Source: a virus. Taken from it: 33,597 nucleotides of DNA. Below are positions 1-5,561 of this stretch, piece after piece. The stretch is from positions 1 to 33,597 of the IMG/VR virus record IMGVR_UViG_3300046451_000628, one strand, 5' to 3'. Position numbers and translations under genes: made by a program. Position 1 is the first letter of the stretch. Each line of letters begins with the position of its first letter. The notes below the pieces were generated by a model. It ran no database searches, had not been told where the DNA came from, and was given only the letters and a program-made list of their open reading frames with translations.

Positions 1-183
1 AGAAATATGACTAAGTATTGCGAAGGTAACTGGCCTTCTGATTTCTTACAAAGGGAATTGGAAGCAGGTAAAGACTTAGTAGTAGTCTCTACTTATAGTG
101 ATACTATCAAGGTTCCATTCTTTGTTAAGAATTGGCAAGCTATGGTAGTAGATAAGTGGGAGTTTAAAGACTTTCCACTTTAA
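1..183 (+). CDS. C-terminal part of an unrecognised protein (5' end outside the window)
   Basis: An open frame runs from base 1 to a TAA at 181-183 and gives 60 residues. An internal ATG at 7-9 could be a start, but the frame is open to the left edge, so this is probably the tail of a longer gene. The residues include a V/T/Y-rich strand-like segment (KDLVVVSTYSDTIKVPFF) and end in an aromatic, acidic tail (KWEFKDFPL). I recognise no family. It lies on the same strand as the replication module and is followed by a long non-coding stretch, so it is probably the last gene of its own transcript. Confidence 0.6.
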   Translation, partial: RNMTKYCEGNWPSDFLQRELEAGKDLVVVSTYSDTIKVPFFVKNWQAMVVDKWEFKDFPL

Positions 184-348
184 ATTATTGCTTCTCTCAG
201 TACCACATTGTGATACAACATCAGTGATACATGTGCATTGAGTAACCTTATTTACTTCAGATGATCCTAGTTGATCAAGGACTATGAAGACTAATAACCT
301 CATGATTGCACAGTATTAAACTGGTGTTGTATTGCTTCCTTTACAGGT

Positions 349-374
349 GTTATAATCAATGCATTGGTTGTAAC
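349..374. repeat. 26-base near-perfect palindrome
   Basis: The two halves pair around a central TGCA, with 9 Watson-Crick and 2 G-U pairs when read as RNA. The core CAATGCATTG is a perfect 10-base DNA palindrome. It could be a dimeric protein binding site or an RNA hairpin. Confidence 0.6.
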
Positions 375-517
375 GAGCTGTCTCACTAACAGTATGCCGA
401 CACAGTAGAAGAGTGTAGTTCACTCAGTTGATATACCATCTACGTACAAAGAGTAGCTTGCGAGATAACAAGCAACAATACCTAACAAGAAGGTTTCATC
501 TAACGTAAACTTGTAGT

Positions 518-537
518 CCTAAGAGTATATTCTTAGG
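518..537 (+). repeat. 7-bp hairpin in the non-coding leader
   Basis: CCTAAGA pairs perfectly with TCTTAGG across a 6-base loop. No T-run follows, so it is not a typical intrinsic terminator. Function unknown. Confidence 0.5.
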
Positions 538-601
538 CAAACATTAGAAAGGACGTGATCATCGTCGTATTCCTTAGCATGAAGACAAACTGCTAACACA
601 T

Positions 602-689
602 TACACGTAATTCACGGTGGTTCGTGAATGGATTATTAAACAGTTGCATAATATGTTTAAATAATGAGGTTCGACTCCTCTACGTGTAC
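602..689 (+). ncRNA. tRNA-like element lacking a standard anticodon arm
   Basis: The ends pair as an acceptor-like stem of 8 bp (TACACGTA, 602-609, with TACGTGTA, 681-688). It stacks directly on a 4-bp T-like arm (GAGG/CCTC) with a canonical TTCGACT loop, 12 bp in all as in a normal tRNA. A D-like arm (ATTCAC/GTGAAT) carries GG in its loop, as needed for the D-loop/T-loop contact. In place of a 5-bp/7-nt anticodon arm, the best pairing is a roughly 10-bp hairpin (632-641 with 655-665, one bulge) with a 13-nt loop. A strained alternative gives a Leu(UAA)-like anticodon loop with one mismatch and two wobble pairs. No CCA is encoded. A start codon follows 25 nt downstream. It could be a decayed tRNA-Leu or a dedicated tRNA-like RNA. 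Confidence 0.55.
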
Positions 690-714
690 TAATTATTAAT
701 TAAACCCAATTCAT

Positions 715-900
715 ATGTCTAAAAACATTCAGTTAACCCCAATCCAACAGGATTACAATCAACATCTTACTAATCAAGCAGAGCTTAGAGATAGTTCATT
801 AAATAGAATTACTCAGATACGTAAAGAAGTAGATAAATTACATGTAGAAGAAACTAAGCTTGAAGAAATAGTTCAAGCACTTAATACTCAAACATCATGA
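715..900 (+). CDS. Small helical protein, unknown function (61 aa)
   Basis: A 61-residue, charged, mostly helical protein. Residues from about 20 to 57 have heptad-like spacing (AELRDSSLNRITQIRKEVDK) and probably form a coiled coil. The ATG follows an A/T-rich leader 25 nt after the tRNA-like element. Its TGA overlaps the ATG of the next small gene, so the two are probably translated together. I recognise no family. A small coiled-coil partner of a larger phage or host protein is possible, but that is inference. Confidence 0.6.
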   Translation: MSKNIQLTPIQQDYNQHLTNQAELRDSSLNRITQIRKEVDKLHVEETKLEEIVQALNTQTS

Positions 901-1052
901 ACAATACTTCCTCTACTCAGTATAAGATTACAACTGCTATCATATTTGTAACCGGTCTTCTAATGGTTATGACATTATTTGCGTCTTGCACCACAACTGG
1001 GCATACAACGACGTACGGTAATCAGAATAGCAATTGTGCAGCATACTTATAA
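897..1052 (+). CDS. Small probable lipoprotein or membrane-anchored protein (51 aa)
   Basis: The ATG overlaps the stop of the preceding gene (ATGA). The frame gives 51 residues: a polar start, a hydrophobic segment at about residues 11-30 (TTAIIFVTGLLMVMTLFAS), then Cys and a Thr/Asn/Gly-rich tail. L-F-A-S-C resembles a lipobox, with Phe at the usually aliphatic -3 position, so signal peptidase II processing is plausible but unproven. If cleaved, the mature peptide would be about 20 residues on the membrane surface. Small phage lipoproteins often alter the host envelope or block superinfection; that role here is inference. The alternative is a plain single-pass membrane peptide. Confidence 0.6.
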   Translation: MNNTSSTQYKITTAIIFVTGLLMVMTLFASCTTTGHTTTYGNQNSNCAAYL

Positions 1053-1063
1053 TACATTAAAGT

Positions 1064-1155
1064 CATCTCGTCGGGTCGTTCCCTAATCCCTTGGTAATTC
1101 TTTGGAGCGAGATGCTTTTCTCTTATGGTCAAGAGGACAACCATCAATAGTCCTC
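1064..1155 (+). promoter_or_regulatory. Structured 5' leader of the 193-aa gene
   Basis: Two inverted repeats fill the gap before the next gene. CATCTCG (1064-1070) pairs with CGAGATG (1108-1114) around an internally paired segment (GGG/CCC), and is followed by CTTTTCTCTT. GAGGAC (1133-1138) pairs with GTCCTC (1150-1155) over an 11-nt loop. The first could be a weak terminator for the small genes upstream or a stabilising leader; the second sits 33 nt before the start codon. I found no known riboswitch pattern. Confidence 0.4.
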
Positions 1156-1188
1156 AACATTTAAATACATGTAATACACCATAACATC

Positions 1189-1770
1189 ATGGCAAATACA
1201 TTAAATACAGGTTCTTTGGAGACCTTAACTCCAGGTAATAGCCTCTTAGTCCAAGCGATTGAGGTGGCTAATGGTAAAATCCAGTTAGAAATTGCTGAAC
1301 GTCTCGAAGGAGGTTCGCAAAGCAATAACGTACTGGGTATGTTTAACAAATCTGACGAACGTTTCTCTTCGGGGGGAGCACGTAGAGCTTGGCTTACTTG
1401 TGAGCCTAGTGATGCGAGCGAACTCTTAGGGGTTGATGTAAGTTCAGATTATACTACGGATGAGCGTGGCAGAAGTGTCAAAGCTCTTAATATTCTAAAC
1501 CCTGCAGTGGGTGATGTAGTTCTTCACGTTCAAGTGAATGAAACTACTGAGCCTTCTGAGTATCAGGCTATGAATGTTGAGACTGCTGCTAAACGCCGTG
1601 GTAAGGATGGGGATTTTATCACCCATCAAGGTATGTACATCTTCGCTAACACTATAGCTGTTAGTGGGGAAGCTACACATACATTTCTAGAGAGTGATGC
1701 ACCTGCAACAACAGGTGGTATCATTGCTGCTCAGAATGTAAATGTTGAGACTGGGGAGATCCTGTCTTAA
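1189..1770 (+). CDS. Unknown 193-aa protein, single-gene transcription unit
   Basis: A 193-residue soluble protein with alternating strand-like hydrophobic segments and many G, T, S and N residues, so probably mostly beta. Examples are GDVVLHVQVNET and GMYIFANTIAV. There is no signal peptide or membrane segment, and the C-terminus is polar (NVETGEILS). I recognise no family; a small nucleic-acid-binding beta-barrel would fit, but no motif proves it. The gene has a structured leader upstream and a perfect intrinsic terminator 22 bases after its stop. That isolates it as its own transcript, an arrangement typical of genes needed in large amounts. Start chosen at the first ATG after the hairpins. 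Confidence 0.75.
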   Translation: MANTLNTGSLETLTPGNSLLVQAIEVANGKIQLEIAERLEGGSQSNNVLGMFNKSDERFSSGGARRAWLTCEPSDASELLGVDVSSDYTTDERGRSVKALNILNPAVGDVVLHVQVNETTEPSEYQAMNVETAAKRRGKDGDFITHQGMYIFANTIAVSGEATHTFLESDAPATTGGIIAAQNVNVETGEILS

Positions 1771-1790
1771 ATACATACTAAGTTGTTATG

Positions 1791-1820
1791 AAGGGTGAGT
1801 GTAAAAGCTCACCCTTTTTT
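1791..1820 (+). terminator. Intrinsic terminator after the 193-aa gene
   Basis: A perfect stem (AAGGGTGAG, 1791-1799, with CTCACCCTT, 1808-1816) and an 8-nt loop run into six T residues (1815-1820). The tRNA-like element at 1823 starts just after it, so that RNA must come from read-through, processing, or a promoter inside this short gap. Confidence 0.85.
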
Positions 1821-1822
1821 AT

Positions 1823-1923
1823 AACCACGACTCATAAGGTGAGGTACTAGGGGGTTTGATTACTTATTGGATGTAGGATTAAGTAATTAAAACTAGTATA
1901 AGGTTCGATTCCTTTCGTGGTTA
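1823..1923 (+). ncRNA. Second tRNA-like element with an extended central stem
   Basis: AACCACGA (1823-1830) pairs perfectly with TCGTGGTT (1915-1922) as an 8-bp acceptor-like stem. It stacks on a 4-bp AAGG/CCTT arm with a canonical TTCGATT T-loop, and A1923 lies at the discriminator position. A D-like arm (CTCA/TGAG, 1831-1843) has a short loop containing GG. The anticodon arm is replaced by a long two-part hairpin: TACTAG/CTAGTA (1845-1850 with 1893-1898) enclosing ATTACTTA/TAAGTAAT (1859-1866 with 1880-1887). I could place no 7-nt anticodon loop. The 8+4 stacking matches the element at 602-689, so the two are probably one RNA family. The next start codon is 28 nt downstream. Confidence 0.55.
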
Positions 1924-1951
1924 CAATTTATAAACCAAAATATATACTACA

Positions 1952-2200
1952 ATGAGTAGAATGAAACAAATAGCTATGCTTGTAAGAGATAATGAAGCGC
2001 ATGTGTTACACAGGCTTATTAAAACAAGTGAGAAAGCTGATAGAAATGAGGTAAACTTTCTTGGGAAGTCCTACTCTCTTAATGATGCAAGATTAATCCT
2101 TTTATATATGTACAATGAACAAGCCAAACAAAATAAGATTCGTAGGATCGAAAAATCTCTTGACGAGTCTTTCGAAAGCCCACGAGATTCAAATAGCTGA
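1952..2200 (+). CDS. Small charged protein upstream of DNA polymerase (82 aa)
   Basis: An 82-residue, basic, helical protein (MSRMKQIAMLVRDNEAHVLHRL). A segment at about residues 35-55 (NFLGKSYSLNDARLILLYMY) resembles a small helical domain. The start follows an A-rich leader after the second tRNA-like element. Its last 86 bases overlap the polymerase gene in another frame, so the C-terminal tail (RRIEKSLDESFESPRDSNS) is probably dictated by the polymerase coding sequence. Function unknown; the coupling suggests expression together with the polymerase. Confidence 0.65.
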   Translation: MSRMKQIAMLVRDNEAHVLHRLIKTSEKADRNEVNFLGKSYSLNDARLILLYMYNEQAKQNKIRRIEKSLDESFESPRDSNS

Positions 2201-3995
2201 TATTGAAGAGTGTGTGTCATATTGTAAGGACAAGTCTGTTCTTGGGGTAGACACAGAGACTGAAGGCTTTGACTTCACCTGTAAGAAGATGATAATGCTT
2301 CAGATAGGGGATAAAGAAAGACAGTATGTAATAGACACGAGAGTTATAGATATTTCCTCATTAAAACAAATACTAGAAGATGAAAAGATTACTAAGATAT
2401 TTCATAACGCCAAGTTCGACTATAAGTTCATCAAGCGATGGGCTAATATCGAGGTTCAAGGAATATACGATACGTTTCTTACGGAAAGAGTTATTCATTG
2501 CGGTAAACAAGACCACGGTTACTCATTGGCAAGGTGTGTCAATAGGTACATCGGTGTTACTTTGGACAAGACGACGAGAAATAAATTCATCGGACTCAAA
2601 GGTCAACCGTATACTATCGACCAGATTACGTATGGGGCAAACGATGTTATTTATTTGCTTGACATCAGGGCGAAGCAGTTACCGTTATTACAAACGTATA
2701 ACTTGGAACAGACTGCCCGTCTCGAAAACGAAGTAGTTAAAGTATTTGCTGAGGTAGAGTACGAAGGCTTAGCTATTGATAAGGATAAGTGGACAGCAAT
2801 GGCTAAAGACAATTTAGAACTAGCTCGTGTTAAAGAGTTAGAGTTAGATGTAATGGTTACGGCTGACCCTAGACTAATCAAGTACAAACTCCCAATGCAA
2901 GTAGATATGTTTACAGATCCCAAGGATCTTAGACGTACACATATTAACTGGAGCTCACCTTTACAAGTGCTTAGATTATTTAAGAACTTTGTACCATCTC
3001 TTGAAGATGTAAACGGTAAGAATTTAAATAAATATAGATATAAAAACAATCTTATAGATGAGTACATTAAATATAAAGAGTGCACCAAACTTGCTAACGC
3101 ATACGGTATTAAGTTCTTCAATTACGTCAACGCAGATGGGAGAGTCCATACAAATTTCTCACAAATACTTGATACAGGACGAGTTTCCTCTAGTAAGCCA
3201 AACATGCAACAAATACCTAGTAACAATACCTTTAGAAACTGTTTCATTACTGAGGAAGGATGGGTCTTTGTCTCTAGTGATTACTCTAGTCAGGAATTAA
3301 ATGTCATCGCATATGGGAGTAAAGATCCAGTATGGCTTGATGCTCTCTCCAAAGGCATGGATTTACACGGAGTATGTGCGGATCTCGTATTTGAGGACAG
3401 GTGGAGAGACGCTGACGCTGATGCACGGAAGGAGCTTAGAACTCAAATCAAAACAATCAACTTCGGTTTGGCCTACGGAATGGGCCCTTTCAAATTAGCA
3501 GAGAATCTTCAAATATCTAAGAAAGAAGCAGAGCTACTTATAGAGAAATACTTTACAGAGTTTCCTAATATTAGAGAGTTTCTAAACAAACTAGGTACAT
3601 ACGGTAAACGTAATGGTTATATACAGACCTTTGCTCCTTTTTATAGGAGAAGATGGTTTGATACCTGGTATCCTAGAATGTATGATGATAAGAGTAAGAT
3701 GATTGAGCTTGGGAGTATAGAACGTGCGTCTAAAAACACCCCAATTCAAGGGTCAAGCGCTGATATGACTAAGCTTGCACTTGTCTATGTACACAGAGAT
3801 ATTCAAAAGTCTTGGAAGGATACTGTGAAAATTGTAATGACTGTACATGATCAAATAGATACTGTATGTCGTGAAGATGTAGCCGAAGATTGGGCTATTC
3901 GTATGACTGAACTAATGGAGAAGGCCGCTAAGGTTGTTATCCCTAACGGTTTGCTTAAAGCAGACACAAATATCTCGAAAACATGGGAGAAATAA
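2115..3995 (+). CDS. Family A DNA polymerase with 3'-5' proofreading exonuclease
   Basis: Replicative phage DNA polymerase of the Pol I/T7 type (626 aa). The N-terminal DnaQ-like exonuclease shows Exo I D46-T-E48, Exo II N98-x-x-F-D102 and Exo III Y173-x3-D177. The polymerase domain shows the GRVSSSKPNMQQIP motif, motif A (SDYSSQE, catalytic D389), motif B (K446-TINFGLAYG) and motif C V-H578-D579-Q580. Motif C normally reads HDE, so the last position is Glu to Gln here. There is no N-terminal 5' nuclease domain; that activity is a separate gene at 16864. The start at 2115 is the only ATG before Exo I, which makes the 86-base overlap with the previous gene real unless a rare start is used. Its stop overlaps the next small gene by 13 bases. 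Confidence 0.95.
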   Translation: MNKPNKIRFVGSKNLLTSLSKAHEIQIADIEECVSYCKDKSVLGVDTETEGFDFTCKKMIMLQIGDKERQYVIDTRVIDISSLKQILEDEKITKIFHNAKFDYKFIKRWANIEVQGIYDTFLTERVIHCGKQDHGYSLARCVNRYIGVTLDKTTRNKFIGLKGQPYTIDQITYGANDVIYLLDIRAKQLPLLQTYNLEQTARLENEVVKVFAEVEYEGLAIDKDKWTAMAKDNLELARVKELELDVMVTADPRLIKYKLPMQVDMFTDPKDLRRTHINWSSPLQVLRLFKNFVPSLEDVNGKNLNKYRYKNNLIDEYIKYKECTKLANAYGIKFFNYVNADGRVHTNFSQILDTGRVSSSKPNMQQIPSNNTFRNCFITEEGWVFVSSDYSSQELNVIAYGSKDPVWLDALSKGMDLHGVCADLVFEDRWRDADADARKELRTQIKTINFGLAYGMGPFKLAENLQISKKEAELLIEKYFTEFPNIREFLNKLGTYGKRNGYIQTFAPFYRRRWFDTWYPRMYDDKSKMIELGSIERASKNTPIQGSSADMTKLALVYVHRDIQKSWKDTVKIVMTVHDQIDTVCREDVAEDWAIRMTELMEKAAKVVIPNGLLKADTNISKTWEK

Positions 3996-4183
3996 ATATT
4001 AAATATAACTGGTATGTAAGAATAGTAATTATTATTCTAACTCTATATATGGTTTTTATAACCTTAATGTGTTTAAAGCATAAAAAGAAATCCGAGCAAG
4101 ACATAACATTGACAACGAAAACTCATGTTATAACTGAGATGGATGGAGATAGAGAAATCAATTGGTATTCAGAAAGTGAATAA
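3983..4183 (+). CDS. Small single-pass membrane protein (66 aa)
   Basis: The ATG lies within the last codons of the polymerase gene. The 66-residue product has one strong hydrophobic segment at about residues 9-30 (WYVRIVIIILTLYMVFITLM). A basic stretch (KHKKKSE) follows, then a polar acidic tail ending in WYSESE. The basic residues after the segment favour that side facing the cytoplasm. No lipobox or known family is seen. Translational coupling to the polymerase is likely. A function at the membrane is inference only. Confidence 0.65.
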   Translation: MGEINIKYNWYVRIVIIILTLYMVFITLMCLKHKKKSEQDITLTTKTHVITEMDGDREINWYSESE

Positions 4184-4212
4184 ACTCACCTAATAGCATA
4201 ACTAAAAGTGAA
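4174..4212 (+). repeat. 39-bp direct repeat, left copy
   Basis: This copy matches 4877-4915 at 37 of 39 positions. It contains the stop of the membrane-protein gene and most of the leader before the first ABA-sandwich gene, and includes a small GTGA/TCAC inverted repeat. Confidence 0.85.
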
Positions 4213-4218
4213 AATAAA

Positions 4219-4581
4219 ATGAAAGACGACAATAAACTAATAGCAGAATTTATGGGGGTGCATGATGAGATATCATTAGACTCCATTGCGGGTAACATAC
4301 ACTCTTGGAGTGATGCCCCATTCTTCTACATAACGGAAGATAGCAAAGAGAAAGTAATAGAGGGTATTGCTAAGTATTCAAAGTATCGCACCTCATGGGA
4401 TTGGTTAATCCCCGTAGTACAGAAGATAGAGGAAGAGTACGAAGGTGTACCTGAGCAATTGCTTGACGTCAGTTTCTATAATACACTCCCACTTGTACAC
4501 AAAGCAGTAGTAGAATTTATTGAAGAACACAATGTTCAATTAGAAAAAGATATTAAAAATGGATTATATGGAGAACAATAA
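4219..4581 (+). CDS. Phage ABA-sandwich domain protein, first paralogue (120 aa)
   Basis: The start (NKLIAEFMG), the central TSWDWLIPVVQKIEEE motif and the C-terminal AVVEFIEEHN are the hallmarks of the small phage alpha-beta-alpha sandwich proteins, common in Bacteroidetes phages and of unknown biochemical role. It is 120 aa, a usual size for the family. The downstream gene shares all three blocks, and 27 consecutive bases at the starts of both (4231-4257 and 4577-4603) are identical. The pair therefore arose by duplication. The start follows an A-rich leader that is part of the flanking 39-bp repeat. The family assignment comes from recalled motif similarity, not a search. Confidence 0.8.
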   Translation: MKDDNKLIAEFMGVHDEISLDSIAGNIHSWSDAPFFYITEDSKEKVIEGIAKYSKYRTSWDWLIPVVQKIEEEYEGVPEQLLDVSFYNTLPLVHKAVVEFIEEHNVQLEKDIKNGLYGEQ

Positions 4582-4882
4582 ACTAATAGCAGAATTTATG
4601 GGGTATAAATTAACTAAGTGTAACAGAGGTCAGGCTTGGGAAAGACCAACACTTTCAAGCATACACGATGACTATAAATTACATGGTCGATTATGGGTAG
4701 AAAAGGATTCTTATTATAAATGGGACACATCATGGGATTGGTTGATGCCCGTAGTCCAAGAGTGCTTAACAAAAGGGGAGGATGAGCATGAGTGGGATGC
4801 TATATACAACGCAGTAGGTACAATAGATATAGAGGACGTATACCAAGCAGTAGTAGAATTTATTAAAGAATACAATAAGTGA
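4568..4882 (+). CDS. Phage ABA-sandwich domain protein, second paralogue (104 aa)
   Basis: It carries the same blocks as the preceding gene: NNKLIAEFMGYKL, TSWDWLMPVVQE and QAVVEFIKEYNK. I chose the ATG at 4568 because it aligns with the start of the first paralogue (MKDDNKLIAEF against MENNKLIAEF). An in-frame ATG at 4559 would add MDY. The gene overlaps the first by 14 bases. It lacks the first copy's 12-residue tail, and the segment between blocks differs strongly (CNRGQAWERPTLSSIHDDY), so the copies have diverged outside the core. The TGA lies inside the right copy of the 39-bp repeat. Confidence 0.8.
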   Translation: MENNKLIAEFMGYKLTKCNRGQAWERPTLSSIHDDYKLHGRLWVEKDSYYKWDTSWDWLMPVVQECLTKGEDEHEWDAIYNAVGTIDIEDVYQAVVEFIKEYNK

Positions 4883-4915
4883 ATAAACTCACCTAATAGT
4901 ATAACGAAAAGTGAA
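4877..4915 (+). repeat. 39-bp direct repeat, right copy
   Basis: This copy differs from the one at 4174-4212 at two positions (C/T and T/G). It contains the stop of the second ABA gene and the leader of the next small gene. The two copies bracket the paralogue pair. Confidence 0.85.
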
Positions 4916-4931
4916 CTAAAATTTAAATAAA

Positions 4932-5048
4932 ATGGAAGAAGAATTATTTAGTGACTGCTGTGGAATAAGTACCATAGAGACTGAGATGGGTATATGCCCT
5001 GACTGTTTAGAACATTGTGAATTTATAACTGGGGAAGAAGATGATTAA
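4932..5048 (+). CDS. Zinc-ribbon microprotein (38 aa)
   Basis: A 38-residue acidic peptide with a CC...CPDC...C pattern (DCCGIS, then GICPDCLEHC), consistent with a single small zinc ribbon. It follows an A-rich leader 16 bases after the right 39-bp repeat. Its end overlaps the ATG of the next small gene by 8 bases. No family recognised. The regular cysteine spacing and the tight packing between genes support it as real coding sequence. Confidence 0.55.
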   Translation: MEEELFSDCCGISTIETEMGICPDCLEHCEFITGEEDD

Positions 5049-5220
5049 TTTTATATGTCCGTCATGTAAGGCGGAAAAATCTCAAGACGGTGTTACCATT
5101 AAAATGATTGATGGTAAAGTAAGACACGACGTTCAATGTGAATGTGGGGAATATATGGAGTTAAGAGACCCTAAAACAGGGTGTGCAAACTTTTCATCAA
5201 ATTCAATGGGACAATTATGA
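5041..5220 (+). CDS. Zinc-ribbon microprotein (59 aa)
   Basis: The ATG lies inside the end of the previous gene. The 59-residue product has CPSC at residues 6-9 and CECG at 33-36, separated by strand-like sequence (GVTIKMIDGKVRHDVQ). This is a typical zinc-ribbon layout. Such small ribbons in phages often bind nucleic acid or polymerase; which applies here is unknown. Its TGA overlaps the next ATG (ATGA), so it is probably co-translated with that gene. Confidence 0.6.
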   Translation: MINFICPSCKAEKSQDGVTIKMIDGKVRHDVQCECGEYMELRDPKTGCANFSSNSMGQL

Positions 5221-5450
5221 AGCAAGATAATTTAGAATTGAAAATATTTGCCGCAGCATTATTACTGCAAGAGCTATTAGATGAGACCGTAGGAGAAACA
5301 CGGTTTAAACATAAGATGAGACACAGTATTAATGTTATGTCTAAGGAATTAGATAAAGTATTAACAGTAGAAGTAGCTAATGACGTAAGTATACTAGTAA
5401 ACAAAGTTATACAAGCTATAGATGATACTATTGAAAAAGAATTGCAGTAG
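5217..5450 (+). CDS. Small helical protein, unknown function (77 aa)
   Basis: I chose the ATG at 5217 because it forms an ATGA overlap with the preceding stop. An in-frame ATG at 5181 would run through that zinc-ribbon gene. The product (77 aa) is strongly helical and amphipathic (LKIFAAALLLQELLDETVG, then KELDKVLTVEVANDVSILVNKV) and ends in TIEKELQ. It has no membrane segment or known motif. It is the last gene before tRNA-Lys, which begins six bases after its stop. Confidence 0.6.
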   Translation: MKQDNLELKIFAAALLLQELLDETVGETRFKHKMRHSINVMSKELDKVLTVEVANDVSILVNKVIQAIDDTIEKELQ

Positions 5451-5455
5451 TATAT

Positions 5456-5529
5456 GCTTTCGTAGCTCAGCTGGTTAGAGCATCTCACTTTTAATGAGAG
5501 GGTCCTGGGTTCGAGTCCCAGCGAGAGTA
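5456..5529 (+). tRNA. tRNA-Lys (anticodon UUU)
   Basis: A canonical cloverleaf of 74 nt. Acceptor GCTTTCG pairs with CGAGAGT (two wobble pairs), with discriminator A5529. The D-arm is GCTC/GAGC-like with an AGCTGGTTAGA loop. The anticodon arm TCTCA/TGAGA has loop CTTTTAA (anticodon TTT), and the T-arm CTGGG/CCCAG has loop TTCGAGT. CCA is not encoded. Decoding AAA suits this AT-rich genome. Unlike the elements at 602 and 1823, every arm here is standard. Confidence 0.95.
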
Positions 5530-5561
5530 CATTATTTATTAACATATTAAAACCAAACATA

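Larger units (their letters stand above)
184..601 (+). other. Structured non-coding stretch, no convincing gene
   Basis: No convincing + strand reading frame lies here, and the short reverse frame at 76-303 overlaps the upstream gene and looks accidental. The stretch is rich in short inverted repeats: a 26-base near-palindrome at 349-374, GAGTG/CACTC at 411-425, GCTTG/CAAGC at 456-473 and a 7-bp CCTAAGA/TCTTAGG stem at 518-537. That density suggests a folded leader RNA or a control region for the genes from 715 on. None of the hairpins has a U-tract good enough to call a terminator. No tRNA T-loop signature is present in this part. Confidence 0.5.

Noticed and set aside
76-303. Short reverse-strand ORF (75 codons)
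   Set aside because: It overlaps the clear + strand coding end and runs into the hairpin-rich stretch; composition is not protein-like.
602-689. Reading the first tRNA-like element as an ordinary tRNA-Leu(UAA)
   Set aside because: The loop ATTAAAC would give a UAA anticodon after U33, but the anticodon stem would have one mismatch and two wobble pairs, no variable arm forms, and the 10-bp hairpin competes strongly. Kept only as an alternative.
602-1923. tRNAs split by group I introns
   Set aside because: The extra sequence is only about 14 and 33 bases, far too short for a self-splicing intron.
2651-3121. 156-codon reverse ORF inside the polymerase gene
   Set aside because: It is the shadow of conserved polymerase sequence, with Ser/Leu-rich composition typical of antisense frames.
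5181-5216. Upstream start for the 77-aa gene at 5217
   Set aside because: It would overlap the zinc-ribbon gene by 40 bases, while 5217 gives a clean ATGA overlap.
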